Part shown: positions 58,501 through 64,000 of the stretch, piece after piece
Layout: the number at the start of each line of letters is the position of its first letter
Position numbering within the stretch: the stretch's first letter is position 1
Source: Candidatus Chloroploca asiatica
GTDB lineage: Bacteria; Chloroflexota; Chloroflexia; Chloroflexales; Chloroflexaceae
Assembly: GCF_002532075.1 (NCBI RefSeq)
Contig: NZ_LYXE01000110.1
Span: 1 to 64,000 of the forward strand
Reading direction: 5' to 3'
Length of the DNA: 64,000 bases
Made by a program: the position numbers and the translations under genes
The notes under the pieces: generated by a model
Told to the model about the DNA's origin: nothing
The model's input: only the letters and a program-made list of their open reading frames with translations
The model's database searches: none

Positions 58501-58675
58501 CGAACATCCCAGGCTGGCCCGATCCATCCTCGCCAGTATTCTGCGCACATCAGCCTATGGGCGCGAGGCCATCCTGCGCACCCTCGAAGTAACGGCCCCC
58601 GCCCTGGCGCGCCTGGGGGGGGCCGCATTACTCATCGCAACGGCCGCTGCCGCCGATGAATGTGATCAGTGGTAA
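55532..58675 (+). CDS. Large degenerate P-loop NTPase-like protein with TPR-type repeats
   Basis: The protein has 1047 residues from the GTG at 55532. An ATG at 55577 with GAGGGG upstream is an equally good start. An AAA/STAND-like module (about 50-330) has the P-loop LVEGPPGSGVSTLLAQLA, in which the Walker lysine is replaced by valine, then a Walker B-like HPVVLAFDELTP and a winged-helix-like segment. A variable middle (380-470) precedes some 550 residues of degenerate TPR-like helical pairs with recurring A..LA..G....A pattern (ALAALGRTERALALADTLPP, AGHWDEAMALCQRIPDPAQQ). The lost lysine suggests it binds but does not hydrolyse ATP, or has become a scaffold. Function is unknown. It follows HU by 40 bp and could share its promoter. 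Confidence 0.75.
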   Translation: MAPVAPALVAIEGLPMLAAPLQHELQRHKEALKTTLAHTHERGRLRARLEQYLDGSPGGLILVEGPPGSGVSTLLAQLAVRRPLPLWRADVAGAHSLHLLYAQLVACYRPSLPLVDPSVTTDPAAFERLLADLVRCNPHHPVVLAFDELTPPGQPRYPGPLPLLIDLPPGVTILLGCSPGTVPPWRPIARLCLPGDDPDSTLVQAQTLRATGCPSSWIGPLLLAAQGNFLYLRLAVAMLQTKELALQTLPQGLEALLRHWWAGLAPAERQLALLLAAADAPVPPSLAALVLKHNPIPLLARWQQSKLLTLSCEARVGLDVNGPPLPPVRTVRFVHRAIPTLIAHIAPTEVAHMHQSLAEFAVQRNVTVPRHHQSGHQSVRHDEPTGPYLRQAYARHAALASATIPSGQRQVPTVRSRPASAPPPAASQHEFRLEPDQAWVSTHERNGTLWYAYDEVRWWLRMLVETNTHQTDELGSLGDLISTALRTGTLASRVRTLDPAMTAEAFVQAIGHSGREVALKQVMEHVERLPDGFQKAVILRRLGEICYTNRMRPTAMRLLSRALDLEANPFSRTWHESRATLHMALAQAALRLGDVEATLAITERIEHLERRAMVETEVVRHLVTLGAWDEARLLACGMMHETMGAWARAEVGVALVRAGHPDGKRLIDTSTLATVVAWAEIELACSEAEHNEAAARQRIARLTTQSQRDRGLAALARTLAALGNDGAALSAAESIVGVETRIAALIELRLTLNGLVAMLALEQATRAIDAVNEAERAPLLVALAAALATLGRTERALALADTLPPGEERHRAMAKVAVALVQTGAYEAAYRLMEKVEDVDEQAWVYTEWARHLGLAGHWDEAMALCQRIPDPAQQAHALANLSIEQARNDDPRLAMQKALTITSSVERTRALIVMAPHLIAAGANDEALALANEPSVLSPGEDRARYLAAIGIAQAEQGHTINAATVIASIRRPAERARASAALIYALADEHPRLARSILASILRTSAYGREAILRTLEVTAPALARLGGAALLIATAAAADECDQW

Positions 58676-58708
58676 AGAGCTCGCTCACGGCGAGACAACC
58701 GCACCACT

Positions 58709-59731
58709 TCAGGTAGAGCCCGCTGCGGCGGTACAACCATAGCAGTGTGCCCCGGTACGGATCACCCGTCCGGCAAGATCCTCAGGCGTAAGCGCCAAAA
58801 TCGTCTGCGGCAGGGCCATGTCCAGCATCTGATTGAAGTCACAATCGTAGAGGCGCCCATCCCACCCGACTGACAGGATCGTCTTGCACATCAGCCCTTC
58901 AACTGTGCTCGGATTAAAGTTATTGACCAACAATTCCATGTACGTGTGCAACTCACCTGTGGCGAGCAGATGCTCAAGATAGCGGCTGATGGGCATATTG
59001 GTGAGCGTATAGAGCCGGGTAAACTGGATGTCATAGCGTTGCAACAACTCACGCCGCCACTCATCCTCAATCGACGCCTGGGGAAGCGGCAACTCGGGGC
59101 CAAGCGGATTGACAATCAAATTGAGTTGCAAGGCAGGATCACGGCCATAGCCACGCGCATTGAACTCTTGCAAGGCTGCGATGGACTGCGCAAAGACCCC
59201 ATCGCCACGCTGCGCATCGGTGCCCTCGATCGCATAGTGGGGCAACGACGCAATCACCTCTACCTGGTGTTCAGCGAGAAAGGCCGGCAGATAGGCATAA
59301 TTCGGCAAGCGTGTGATCGTCAAATTGCACCGATCAATCACATGCCTCCCCATCGCCCGCGCTCGCCGCACCATCTGATCAAAAGCCGGATGCAATTCAG
59401 GAGCCCCACCGGTAATATCAAGCGTCGGGATCGCGGCCCGCTCCAAAAACGCAAGACATGCCTCAACAACCTCAGGAGGCATCACCTCGGTGCGATCAGG
59501 GCCGGCATCAACGTGGCAATGGTGACAGGTCTGGTTGCAGCGGCGTCCAACATTGATCTGCAGAACCTCGACCTGCGGTGCTGCACGCAAGGTTGGCAGA
59601 TCCGCCTCGGCGAGCCTCATACTAAAGCGTGGAACGGGGACTTGGGCCAGTACCCGGCGCTGCGCCTCAGGTGATGCGAGCGTATGCTTGCGTCGCTGCA
59701 AAGTTGGGATCAGGCTGATTTTCTCAAGCAT
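58709..59731 (-). CDS. arsS: Arsenosugar-type radical SAM protein (ArsS-like)
   Basis: The protein has 340 residues. GAGGAGG precedes the ATG. The radical SAM cluster motif is CNQTCHHCHVDAGPDR in INVGRRCNQTCHHC context, followed by TLDITGGAPELHPAF (SAM-binding GGAPE form), ASLPHY and LNLIVNPLGPELP, the marks of the ArsS/DUF3641 family. The C-terminal domain holds MCKTILSVGWDGRLYDCDFN and a final HCYGCTAAAGST-stop. Related proteins usually end with a further cysteine in an SSC motif, which is absent here. Family members are linked to arsenosugar biosynthesis. No arsenic genes are adjacent, so the role is inferred from family alone. Confidence 0.85.
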   Translation of the reverse strand: MLEKISLIPTLQRRKHTLASPEAQRRVLAQVPVPRFSMRLAEADLPTLRAAPQVEVLQINVGRRCNQTCHHCHVDAGPDRTEVMPPEVVEACLAFLERAAIPTLDITGGAPELHPAFDQMVRRARAMGRHVIDRCNLTITRLPNYAYLPAFLAEHQVEVIASLPHYAIEGTDAQRGDGVFAQSIAALQEFNARGYGRDPALQLNLIVNPLGPELPLPQASIEDEWRRELLQRYDIQFTRLYTLTNMPISRYLEHLLATGELHTYMELLVNNFNPSTVEGLMCKTILSVGWDGRLYDCDFNQMLDMALPQTILALTPEDLAGRVIRTGAHCYGCTAAAGST

Positions 59732-59795
59732 AGGCGGTGCCTCCTCATTGTTTGATTGATGAGTCTATTGTACTACGTTCCCACCCAGGACCCTG

Positions 59796-60006
59796 CAGGG
59801 CGATTGCATCTTCCGTGCATGCACGCACCCCACCGGGGCACCCGCAAGGGGTGCCCCTACAGGGACGGGAGCCGGGCCCTGTAGGGGCACCCCTTGCGGG
59901 TGCCTCGTTGTTGCCGGGTGCCGCCGTTTGCGCCGCTGGTTGCATGCACATGCTGCCACAGAGAGTGTATTTTTTATCCGGTTTCGTATGATGCAATCGC
60001 CCCTGA
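59796..60006. mobile_element. MITE-like element, family A, with 9-bp target duplication
   Basis: The left end CAGGGCGATTGCATC (59796-59810) and the right end GATGCAATCGCCCCTG (59990-60005) are inverted repeats. AGGACCCTG flanks it on both sides (59787-59795 and 60007-60015), a 9-bp direct repeat as made by transposition. The interior has a perfect 28-bp inverted repeat (59837-59864 with 59877-59904) and no gene. Position 1-107 shows part of another copy. Outside it, up to 60205, only the leader of the next gene is seen. Confidence 0.75.
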
Positions 60007-60151
60007 AGGACCCTGCAGCAAGGCTAGCAAAATCAACGAAAAAAGGGTATACTCGTACTGAAATGTACCATCAGCCTTGATCGGGGCGATCAGGGGCTAC
60101 AGCCTCCAAGCATCTCGTGCGTGCTGGCAGCGACGAACAGCAAAACGGGGC

Positions 60152-60197
60152 GTTGCTACCAACACGCGCATAGATTTTAGGGTAGCAACCCTAAAAT
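60152..60197 (+). promoter_or_regulatory. Two mutually exclusive hairpins before the acetyltransferase start
   Basis: GTTGCTACC (60152-60160) can pair with GGTAGCAAC (60181-60189). Alternatively ATTTTAGGGT (60174-60183) pairs with ACCCTAAAAT (60188-60197). The two stems share bases and cannot both form. They end 8 bases before the ATG at 60206, where no clear Shine-Dalgarno is visible. This looks like a translation or attenuation switch. A TATACT at 60048-60053 may be the promoter. Confidence 0.45.
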
Positions 60198-60205
60198 AGA
60201 GCACT

Positions 60206-60763
60206 ATGACAACGATTCATCCAACCGCTGATGTATCATCAGCAGCGATCATCGGTGACAAAACACGGATCTGGGCCCATGTGCAGATCCGTGAAGGGGC
60301 ACGGATTGGCGCGAACTGTATCATTGGTCGCAACAGTTATGTCGACTCTCATGTTCACATCGGCGATAACGTCAAGATCCAGAATAATGCATCGCTCTAT
60401 CATGGGCTCACGGTCGAAGATGGTGTCTTCATCGGGCCGCATGTCGTCTTTACCAATGATAAATTGCCGCGAGCGATCAATGCTGATGGCAGCCTGAAGA
60501 GTGCCGCCGACTGGCAGGTTGGGCAGACGCGCCTCTGTTATGGGGCTGCGCTTGGGGCGCATAGTGTGGTTGTCACCGGCGTCACCATTGGGCGGTGGGC
60601 CATGATTGGCTCGGGCACCACCGTCACGAAGGATGTGCCTGATCACGCCCTGGTCGTAGGCAACCCTGGCCGTATAATTGGCTGGGTGAGTGCCAATGGC
60701 GTACGCTGCGCAACCCAGGCCGAGGCCCAGGCCCTGACGGAGCAAGAGATAACCGCAGGATAG
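60206..60763 (+). CDS. wbpD: Left-handed beta-helix N-acetyltransferase (WbpD/WlbB-like)
   Basis: The protein has 185 residues. Hexapeptide repeats run throughout: TADVSSAAIIGDKTRIWAHV, GARIGANCIIGRNSYVDSHV, VTGVTIGRWAMIGSGTTVTK, with the family's NNASLYHGLTVEDGVFIGPH and FTNDKLPRA. It matches the UDP-2-acetamido-3-amino-2,3-dideoxy-glucuronate N-acetyltransferase type. The next three genes supply the oxidoreductase, aminotransferase and an epimerase, consistent with making a diacetamido uronate sugar for surface polysaccharide. Its ATG lacks a clear ribosome site and lies just after the alternative hairpins. Confidence 0.9.
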   Translation: MTTIHPTADVSSAAIIGDKTRIWAHVQIREGARIGANCIIGRNSYVDSHVHIGDNVKIQNNASLYHGLTVEDGVFIGPHVVFTNDKLPRAINADGSLKSAADWQVGQTRLCYGAALGAHSVVVTGVTIGRWAMIGSGTTVTKDVPDHALVVGNPGRIIGWVSANGVRCATQAEAQALTEQEITAG

Positions 60764-61098
60764 CCCCAAAACCACCGCTTGATAACAAGGCACGGCCCTG
60801 CTTCAAACAATGTGGCAAGGCGCCTGCCCTATTGGGGTAACAGGCAAACCTGCGAGTGAGGGCGTCCCGCCCGCGCTCCTAGGGGAAGAGGGAAAACATA
60901 CCAAGTAGTTAACAATTGACAGATCAGAATGTCACCGATTTGTCATATTGATCTTTGTATGCACCTGATAGGATAGGTACAAAGACATAATTGGGACATG
61001 CTCATGCCCGCATCAGACTCCACTGGTCATAATCCTCGAAACAAGCTCATGCTCAATCCACTACGCTCACTCGCCACACACAGCCAAGGAGGTATGTT
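60764..61098. other. Intergenic region before the dehydrogenase gene
   Basis: No gene is seen in these 335 bp. TTGACA occurs at 60916-60921 without a good -10. A 32-bp imperfect palindrome beginning GATCAGAATGTCA and ending TTGATC (60922-60953) could be an operator. The last bases, AAGGAGGTATGTT, are the Shine-Dalgarno for the GTG at 61099. Confidence 0.5.
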
Positions 61099-62106
61099 GT
61101 GCTAGGTATCGGTGTCATCGGCTATGGTTACTGGGGACCAAATCTCGTACGGAATTTTTCACAAGCACAAGGGGCACGGGTCGTCGCGGTGTGCGATCAA
61201 CGGGCCGAACAACGCGCCAAAGTTGAACGCGTCTATCCAGCGATCAAGACCTATGCCGACGTGGACGAGATGTTGCGTGACCCTGCGGTTGATGCCGTCG
61301 CCGTCGCCACCCCCGTCCATACCCATTTCCCGCTCACCCTCAAAATTCTTCAGGCCGGCAAACATGCGTTTGTCGAGAAGCCACTCACGTCAACCGTGGC
61401 CGAGGCCGAGCAATTGTTGGAAGAGGCCGAACGACGTGGGTTGACGCTCATGGTCGACCATACGTTCATTTATACGAGCGCTGTGCGCAAGATCAAAGAG
61501 TTGCTTACGAATGGATCACTGGGCACACTCTACTATTATGACTCTGTGCGCGTGAATCTCGGCCTTTTCCAGAGCGATGTCAATGTGCTGTGGGATCTGG
61601 CCGTTCACGATCTTTCGATTATGGAATATCTGGTGGAACAGGAACCCGTGATGGTCGCCGCAACAGGCATGGCCCACGTGCCAGGGCGTCCCGAGAATAT
61701 GGCGTATCTGACCTGTTTCTTTGACGATAACTTGATCGCCCACTTCCACGTCAATTGGATGGCCCCGGTGAAGGTTCGTCAGACGCTGATCGGTGGCTCG
61801 GAAAAGATGATTGTGTTCGATGATATGGAGCTCAGTGAGAAGATCAAGGTCTATGACAAGGGCATCATCGTCAGCGAAGATGAGGCCGAGATCTATCAGC
61901 GCCATGTTGGCTATCGTACCGGCGATATGTGGGCTCCCCGCATTGATAATGTGGAGGCGCTGCAGATCGAGGCGAATCATTTTGTCGAGTGCATTGCCAC
62001 CAGGCAACGGCCGCTCTCGAGTGGCGAGTCTGGTCTTCGTGTGGTGCGTATCCTTGAGGCCGCTTCACGCTCGATGGCTCAGCACGGTCAGCCGATCAAG
62101 TTGTAG
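61099..62106 (+). CDS. Gfo/Idh/MocA-family sugar dehydrogenase (WbpB-like)
   Basis: The protein has 335 residues from the GTG at 61099, fixed by AAGGAGG five bases upstream; the nearby ATG at 61094 is out of frame and stops at once. The Rossmann motif IGVIGYGYWGPNLVRNF and the family signature EKPLTSTVAEAEQLL are present. VDHTFIYTSAVRKIKELL and NVLWDLAVHDLSIMEYL complete the catalytic domain. It likely oxidises the C3 position of a UDP-sugar uronate with NAD. The aminotransferase follows at 62151 and would aminate the keto product. The four genes 60206-64000 form one functional cluster. Confidence 0.9.
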   Translation: MLGIGVIGYGYWGPNLVRNFSQAQGARVVAVCDQRAEQRAKVERVYPAIKTYADVDEMLRDPAVDAVAVATPVHTHFPLTLKILQAGKHAFVEKPLTSTVAEAEQLLEEAERRGLTLMVDHTFIYTSAVRKIKELLTNGSLGTLYYYDSVRVNLGLFQSDVNVLWDLAVHDLSIMEYLVEQEPVMVAATGMAHVPGRPENMAYLTCFFDDNLIAHFHVNWMAPVKVRQTLIGGSEKMIVFDDMELSEKIKVYDKGIIVSEDEAEIYQRHVGYRTGDMWAPRIDNVEALQIEANHFVECIATRQRPLSSGESGLRVVRILEAASRSMAQHGQPIKL

Positions 62107-62150
62107 CAACAACCATGCGTTGTCCCTGAGGATCAGAAGGAGCTCGTTTT

Positions 62151-63254
62151 ATGATACCGTTTGTTGATCTGAAGGCTCAATATCTTTCAATAAAAGAAGA
62201 GGTTGATCAGGCTGTGCTGGGGGTGCTGGCAAGCACGCAGTTTGTGCTGGGCAAAGAGGTCGCCGCCTTCGAGGAGCTCTTCAGTGCCTATACGCAAACG
62301 AGCCATACGATTGGCGTGAATAGCGGCACGAGTGCGCTGCACCTCGCGCTGCTCGCCGGTGGCGTTGGCCCTGGCGATGAAGTCATTACGACACCACATA
62401 CGTTCATTGCGACCGTGTCGGCGATTGACTATGCCCGTGCGACGCCTGTCTTCGTTGATATCGATCCGGTCAGTTTTACGCTTGATCCCGCTTTGCTCGA
62501 GGCTGCCATTACGCCGCGGACGAAAGCCTTGCTGCCCGTCCACCTCTATGGGCAACCCGCCGATATGGATCCGATCATAGCGATCGCCCGTAAACACAAC
62601 TTGCTCGTGATCGAGGATGCCGCCCAGGCGCACGGGGCCGAGTATAAGGGGCAACGCGTTGGATCGATTGGCGATATGGGCTGCTTTAGCTTCTATCCTG
62701 GCAAAAACCTCGGGGCCTATGGCGAAGGTGGCGCAGTGACTACGAATAATCCTGAGTTTGCCCGTACCCTGCGTATGCTGCGCGATTGGGGGGCCGAACG
62801 CAAGTATTACCACGATCTCAAGGGCTTTAACTATCGCCTCGAAGGCGTGCAAGGGGCTGTGCTCAAGGTCAAGATGAAGTATATCGAGGCCTGGACGGAA
62901 GCGCGCCGGGCGGTGGCCGCACGCTATGATGCGCAGTTACCTCCACGCGGCATCGCTACCCCCGCTACGCTGCCGGATCGCCGCCATGTCTACCATGTCT
63001 ATGCGATCCGTGAGCCGAAACGCGATCAACTCCAGGCTTTTTTGCATGACCACGGTGTGAGCACCGGCATCCATTACCCTATTCCCGTCCATCGCCAACG
63101 CGCCTTCGCGGAACTGGGCTACCCCGAGGGGGCTTTCCCGCACGCCGAAGCAGCCGCCCGCGAGGTGCTCTCGCTGCCAATGTACCCCGAATTGACCCAC
63201 ATCCAGCAGGATGTCGTGGTGACAGGCTTGCATATGTGGGCCGATCAGGGATAA
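62151..63254 (+). CDS. DegT/DnrJ/EryC1-type sugar aminotransferase (WbpE-like)
   Basis: The protein has 367 residues. AGAAGGAG precedes the ATG. Family motifs: [65 protein letters not shown] and the PLP lysine in [21 protein letters not shown]-terminal [14 protein letters not shown] segment is typical of UDP-sugar 3-aminotransferases. It would transaminate the keto-sugar made by the preceding dehydrogenase, giving the amino sugar that the acetyltransferase at 60206 acetylates. Confidence 0.93.
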   Translation: MIPFVDLKAQYLSIKEEVDQAVLGVLASTQFVLGKEVAAFEELFSAYTQTSHTIGVNSGTSALHLALLAGGVGPGDEVITTPHTFIATVSAIDYARATPVFVDIDPVSFTLDPALLEAAITPRTKALLPVHLYGQPADMDPIIAIARKHNLLVIEDAAQAHGAEYKGQRVGSIGDMGCFSFYPGKNLGAYGEGGAVTTNNPEFARTLRMLRDWGAERKYYHDLKGFNYRLEGVQGAVLKVKMKYIEAWTEARRAVAARYDAQLPPRGIATPATLPDRRHVYHVYAIREPKRDQLQAFLHDHGVSTGIHYPIPVHRQRAFAELGYPEGAFPHAEAAAREVLSLPMYPELTHIQQDVVVTGLHMWADQG

Positions 63255-63281
63255 TTAGTGTGTAAGGAGACAAGATCACGT

Positions 63282-64000
63282 ATGAGTAACCCCCAACCAC
63301 AGCGCGTACTTGTGACCGGCGGCGCCGGTTTGATTGGTTCGCATATTGTTGACCAGTTGATGGATGGCCGCGACCAGGGCAAGTACGGCGAGATCATTGT
63401 CGTTGATAACTTTGTCCGTGGTCGCCTCGAGAATCTGGCCGAGGCCCGCGCCCGTGGCGAGGTCACGCTCGTTGAAGGCGATATTTGTGATCGTGATTTG
63501 ATGCACCAGGTGATGCAAGGCGTTGATCTCGTCTTTCACCTCGCCGCGATTCGCATTACCCAGTGTGCCGAAGATCCACGCTTGGCCCACGATGTGCTGG
63601 CAACCGGGACGTTCAATGTGCTCGAAGCCGCTGTCCAGGCGGGGGTCAAGAAGGTCGTTGCTTCCTCGTCAGCCTCGGTCTATGGTCTCGCTGAGATCTT
63701 TCCGACGACCGAACGCCACCATCCCTACAATAATCGCACAATCTATGGGGCGACCAAGGTCTATAATGAGGCGCTGCTGCGCAGTTTCAACGAGATGTAT
63801 GGCCTACAGTATGTTGCCCTGCGCTATTTCAATGTCTATGGGCCGCGGATGGATATCTATGGGGCCTATACCGAAGTGCTGATCCGCTGGATGGATCGCC
63901 TGATCGAGGGCAAGCCGCCTGTGATTTTTGGTGATGGTACCCAGACCATGGATTTTGTCTATGCGCCTGATATTGCCCGCGCCAATATCCTTGCCGCCGA
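63282..64000 (+). CDS. NAD-dependent sugar epimerase/dehydratase, incomplete at window end
   Basis: The visible part, 239 residues, begins MSNPQPQRVLVTGGAGLIGS after TAAGGAGA and runs past 64000. The extended-SDR motifs are GGAGLIG for NAD, VVDNFVRGRLENL, VEGDICD, FHLAAIR, SSSASVYG and the YGATK catalytic YxxxK. A GPRMDIYGAYTEV stretch and GDGTQTMDFVYAPDIARA place it among UDP-glucose 4-epimerase-like enzymes that act on nucleotide sugars. It starts 27 bp after the aminotransferase stop and so belongs to the same operon. Its exact sugar cannot be told. Confidence 0.9.
   Translation, partial: MSNPQPQRVLVTGGAGLIGSHIVDQLMDGRDQGKYGEIIVVDNFVRGRLENLAEARARGEVTLVEGDICDRDLMHQVMQGVDLVFHLAAIRITQCAEDPRLAHDVLATGTFNVLEAAVQAGVKKVVASSSASVYGLAEIFPTTERHHPYNNRTIYGATKVYNEALLRSFNEMYGLQYVALRYFNVYGPRMDIYGAYTEVLIRWMDRLIEGKPPVIFGDGTQTMDFVYAPDIARANILAA

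Overview
This 64 kb stretch is bacterial chromosome of fairly high GC content. It most likely comes from the phylum Chloroflexota, probably a filamentous member of the Chloroflexia. The lineage call is inference and rests on several traits: very large multi-GAF sensor kinases, fused Ser/Thr kinase-propeller receptors, a roadblock/LC7 protein beside a huge TPR scaffold, a secreted FG-GAP protein ending in a short YLPFVRR-type tail, and many GC-rich palindromic intergenic repeats. I recognised no rRNA or tRNA gene, so the lineage cannot be fixed from this window.

Layout. 0-9.6 kb: a membrane Ser/Thr kinase with a propeller, a rhodanese lipoprotein, a two-gene redox signalling unit (cNMP-binding histidine kinase plus receiver/thioredoxin-reductase-like fusion), an O-methyltransferase, a DinB protein, a tandem GNAT enzyme and a membrane protein. 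9.6-12.5 kb: a gene graveyard with an internally deleted HNH/MazG-like protein, a dehydratase tail, a nucleotidyltransferase, a broken DUF433-DUF5615 toxin-antitoxin pair and several interspersed hairpin repeats. 12.5-23 kb: signalling, with a roughly 2180-residue GAF kinase, its receiver/winged-helix partner, and a membrane-protein/pseudo-typical kinase pair. 23-27.3 kb: a complete ABC importer operon. 27.3-34.7 kb: a large exported FG-GAP protein, a frameshifted SARP/NB-ARC regulator, an MFS transporter and a small antitoxin-like protein. 34.8-55.5 kb: mostly core metabolism and housekeeping (MaeB malic enzyme, CvpA-like, MFS, TPR/PFSL scaffold with roadblock protein, Ndk, DAHP synthase, RodA, threonine dehydratase-like, UvrC, phosphoesterase, RsbR-like, PurB, HU). 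55.5-59.7 kb: a degenerate P-loop/TPR protein and an ArsS-like radical SAM enzyme. 60.2-64 kb: nucleotide-sugar genes (acetyltransferase, Gfo/Idh dehydrogenase, DegT aminotransferase, epimerase running off the end), which together look like a route to a diacetamido or acetamido sugar for surface polysaccharide.

The most distinctive feature is the non-coding fraction. I see two families of short non-autonomous elements with terminal inverted repeats. One has a visible 9-bp target duplication; the other lies directly against the Shine-Dalgarno of two exported-protein genes. There is also a four-copy TTGACGCAAAGG hairpin family that twice supplies a stop codon, several perfect 20-28 bp palindromes, and a promoter-hairpin-terminator unit at about 54.82-54.99 kb that looks like an unannotated small RNA.

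Candidates for new biology are: the receiver/thioredoxin-reductase fusion that has lost its CxxC, the receiver-unknown-winged-helix partner of the giant GAF kinase, the PFSLxDLGL repeat scaffold next to a roadblock protein, and the small RNA candidate. All functions are read from sequence motifs by eye; no database search was run.
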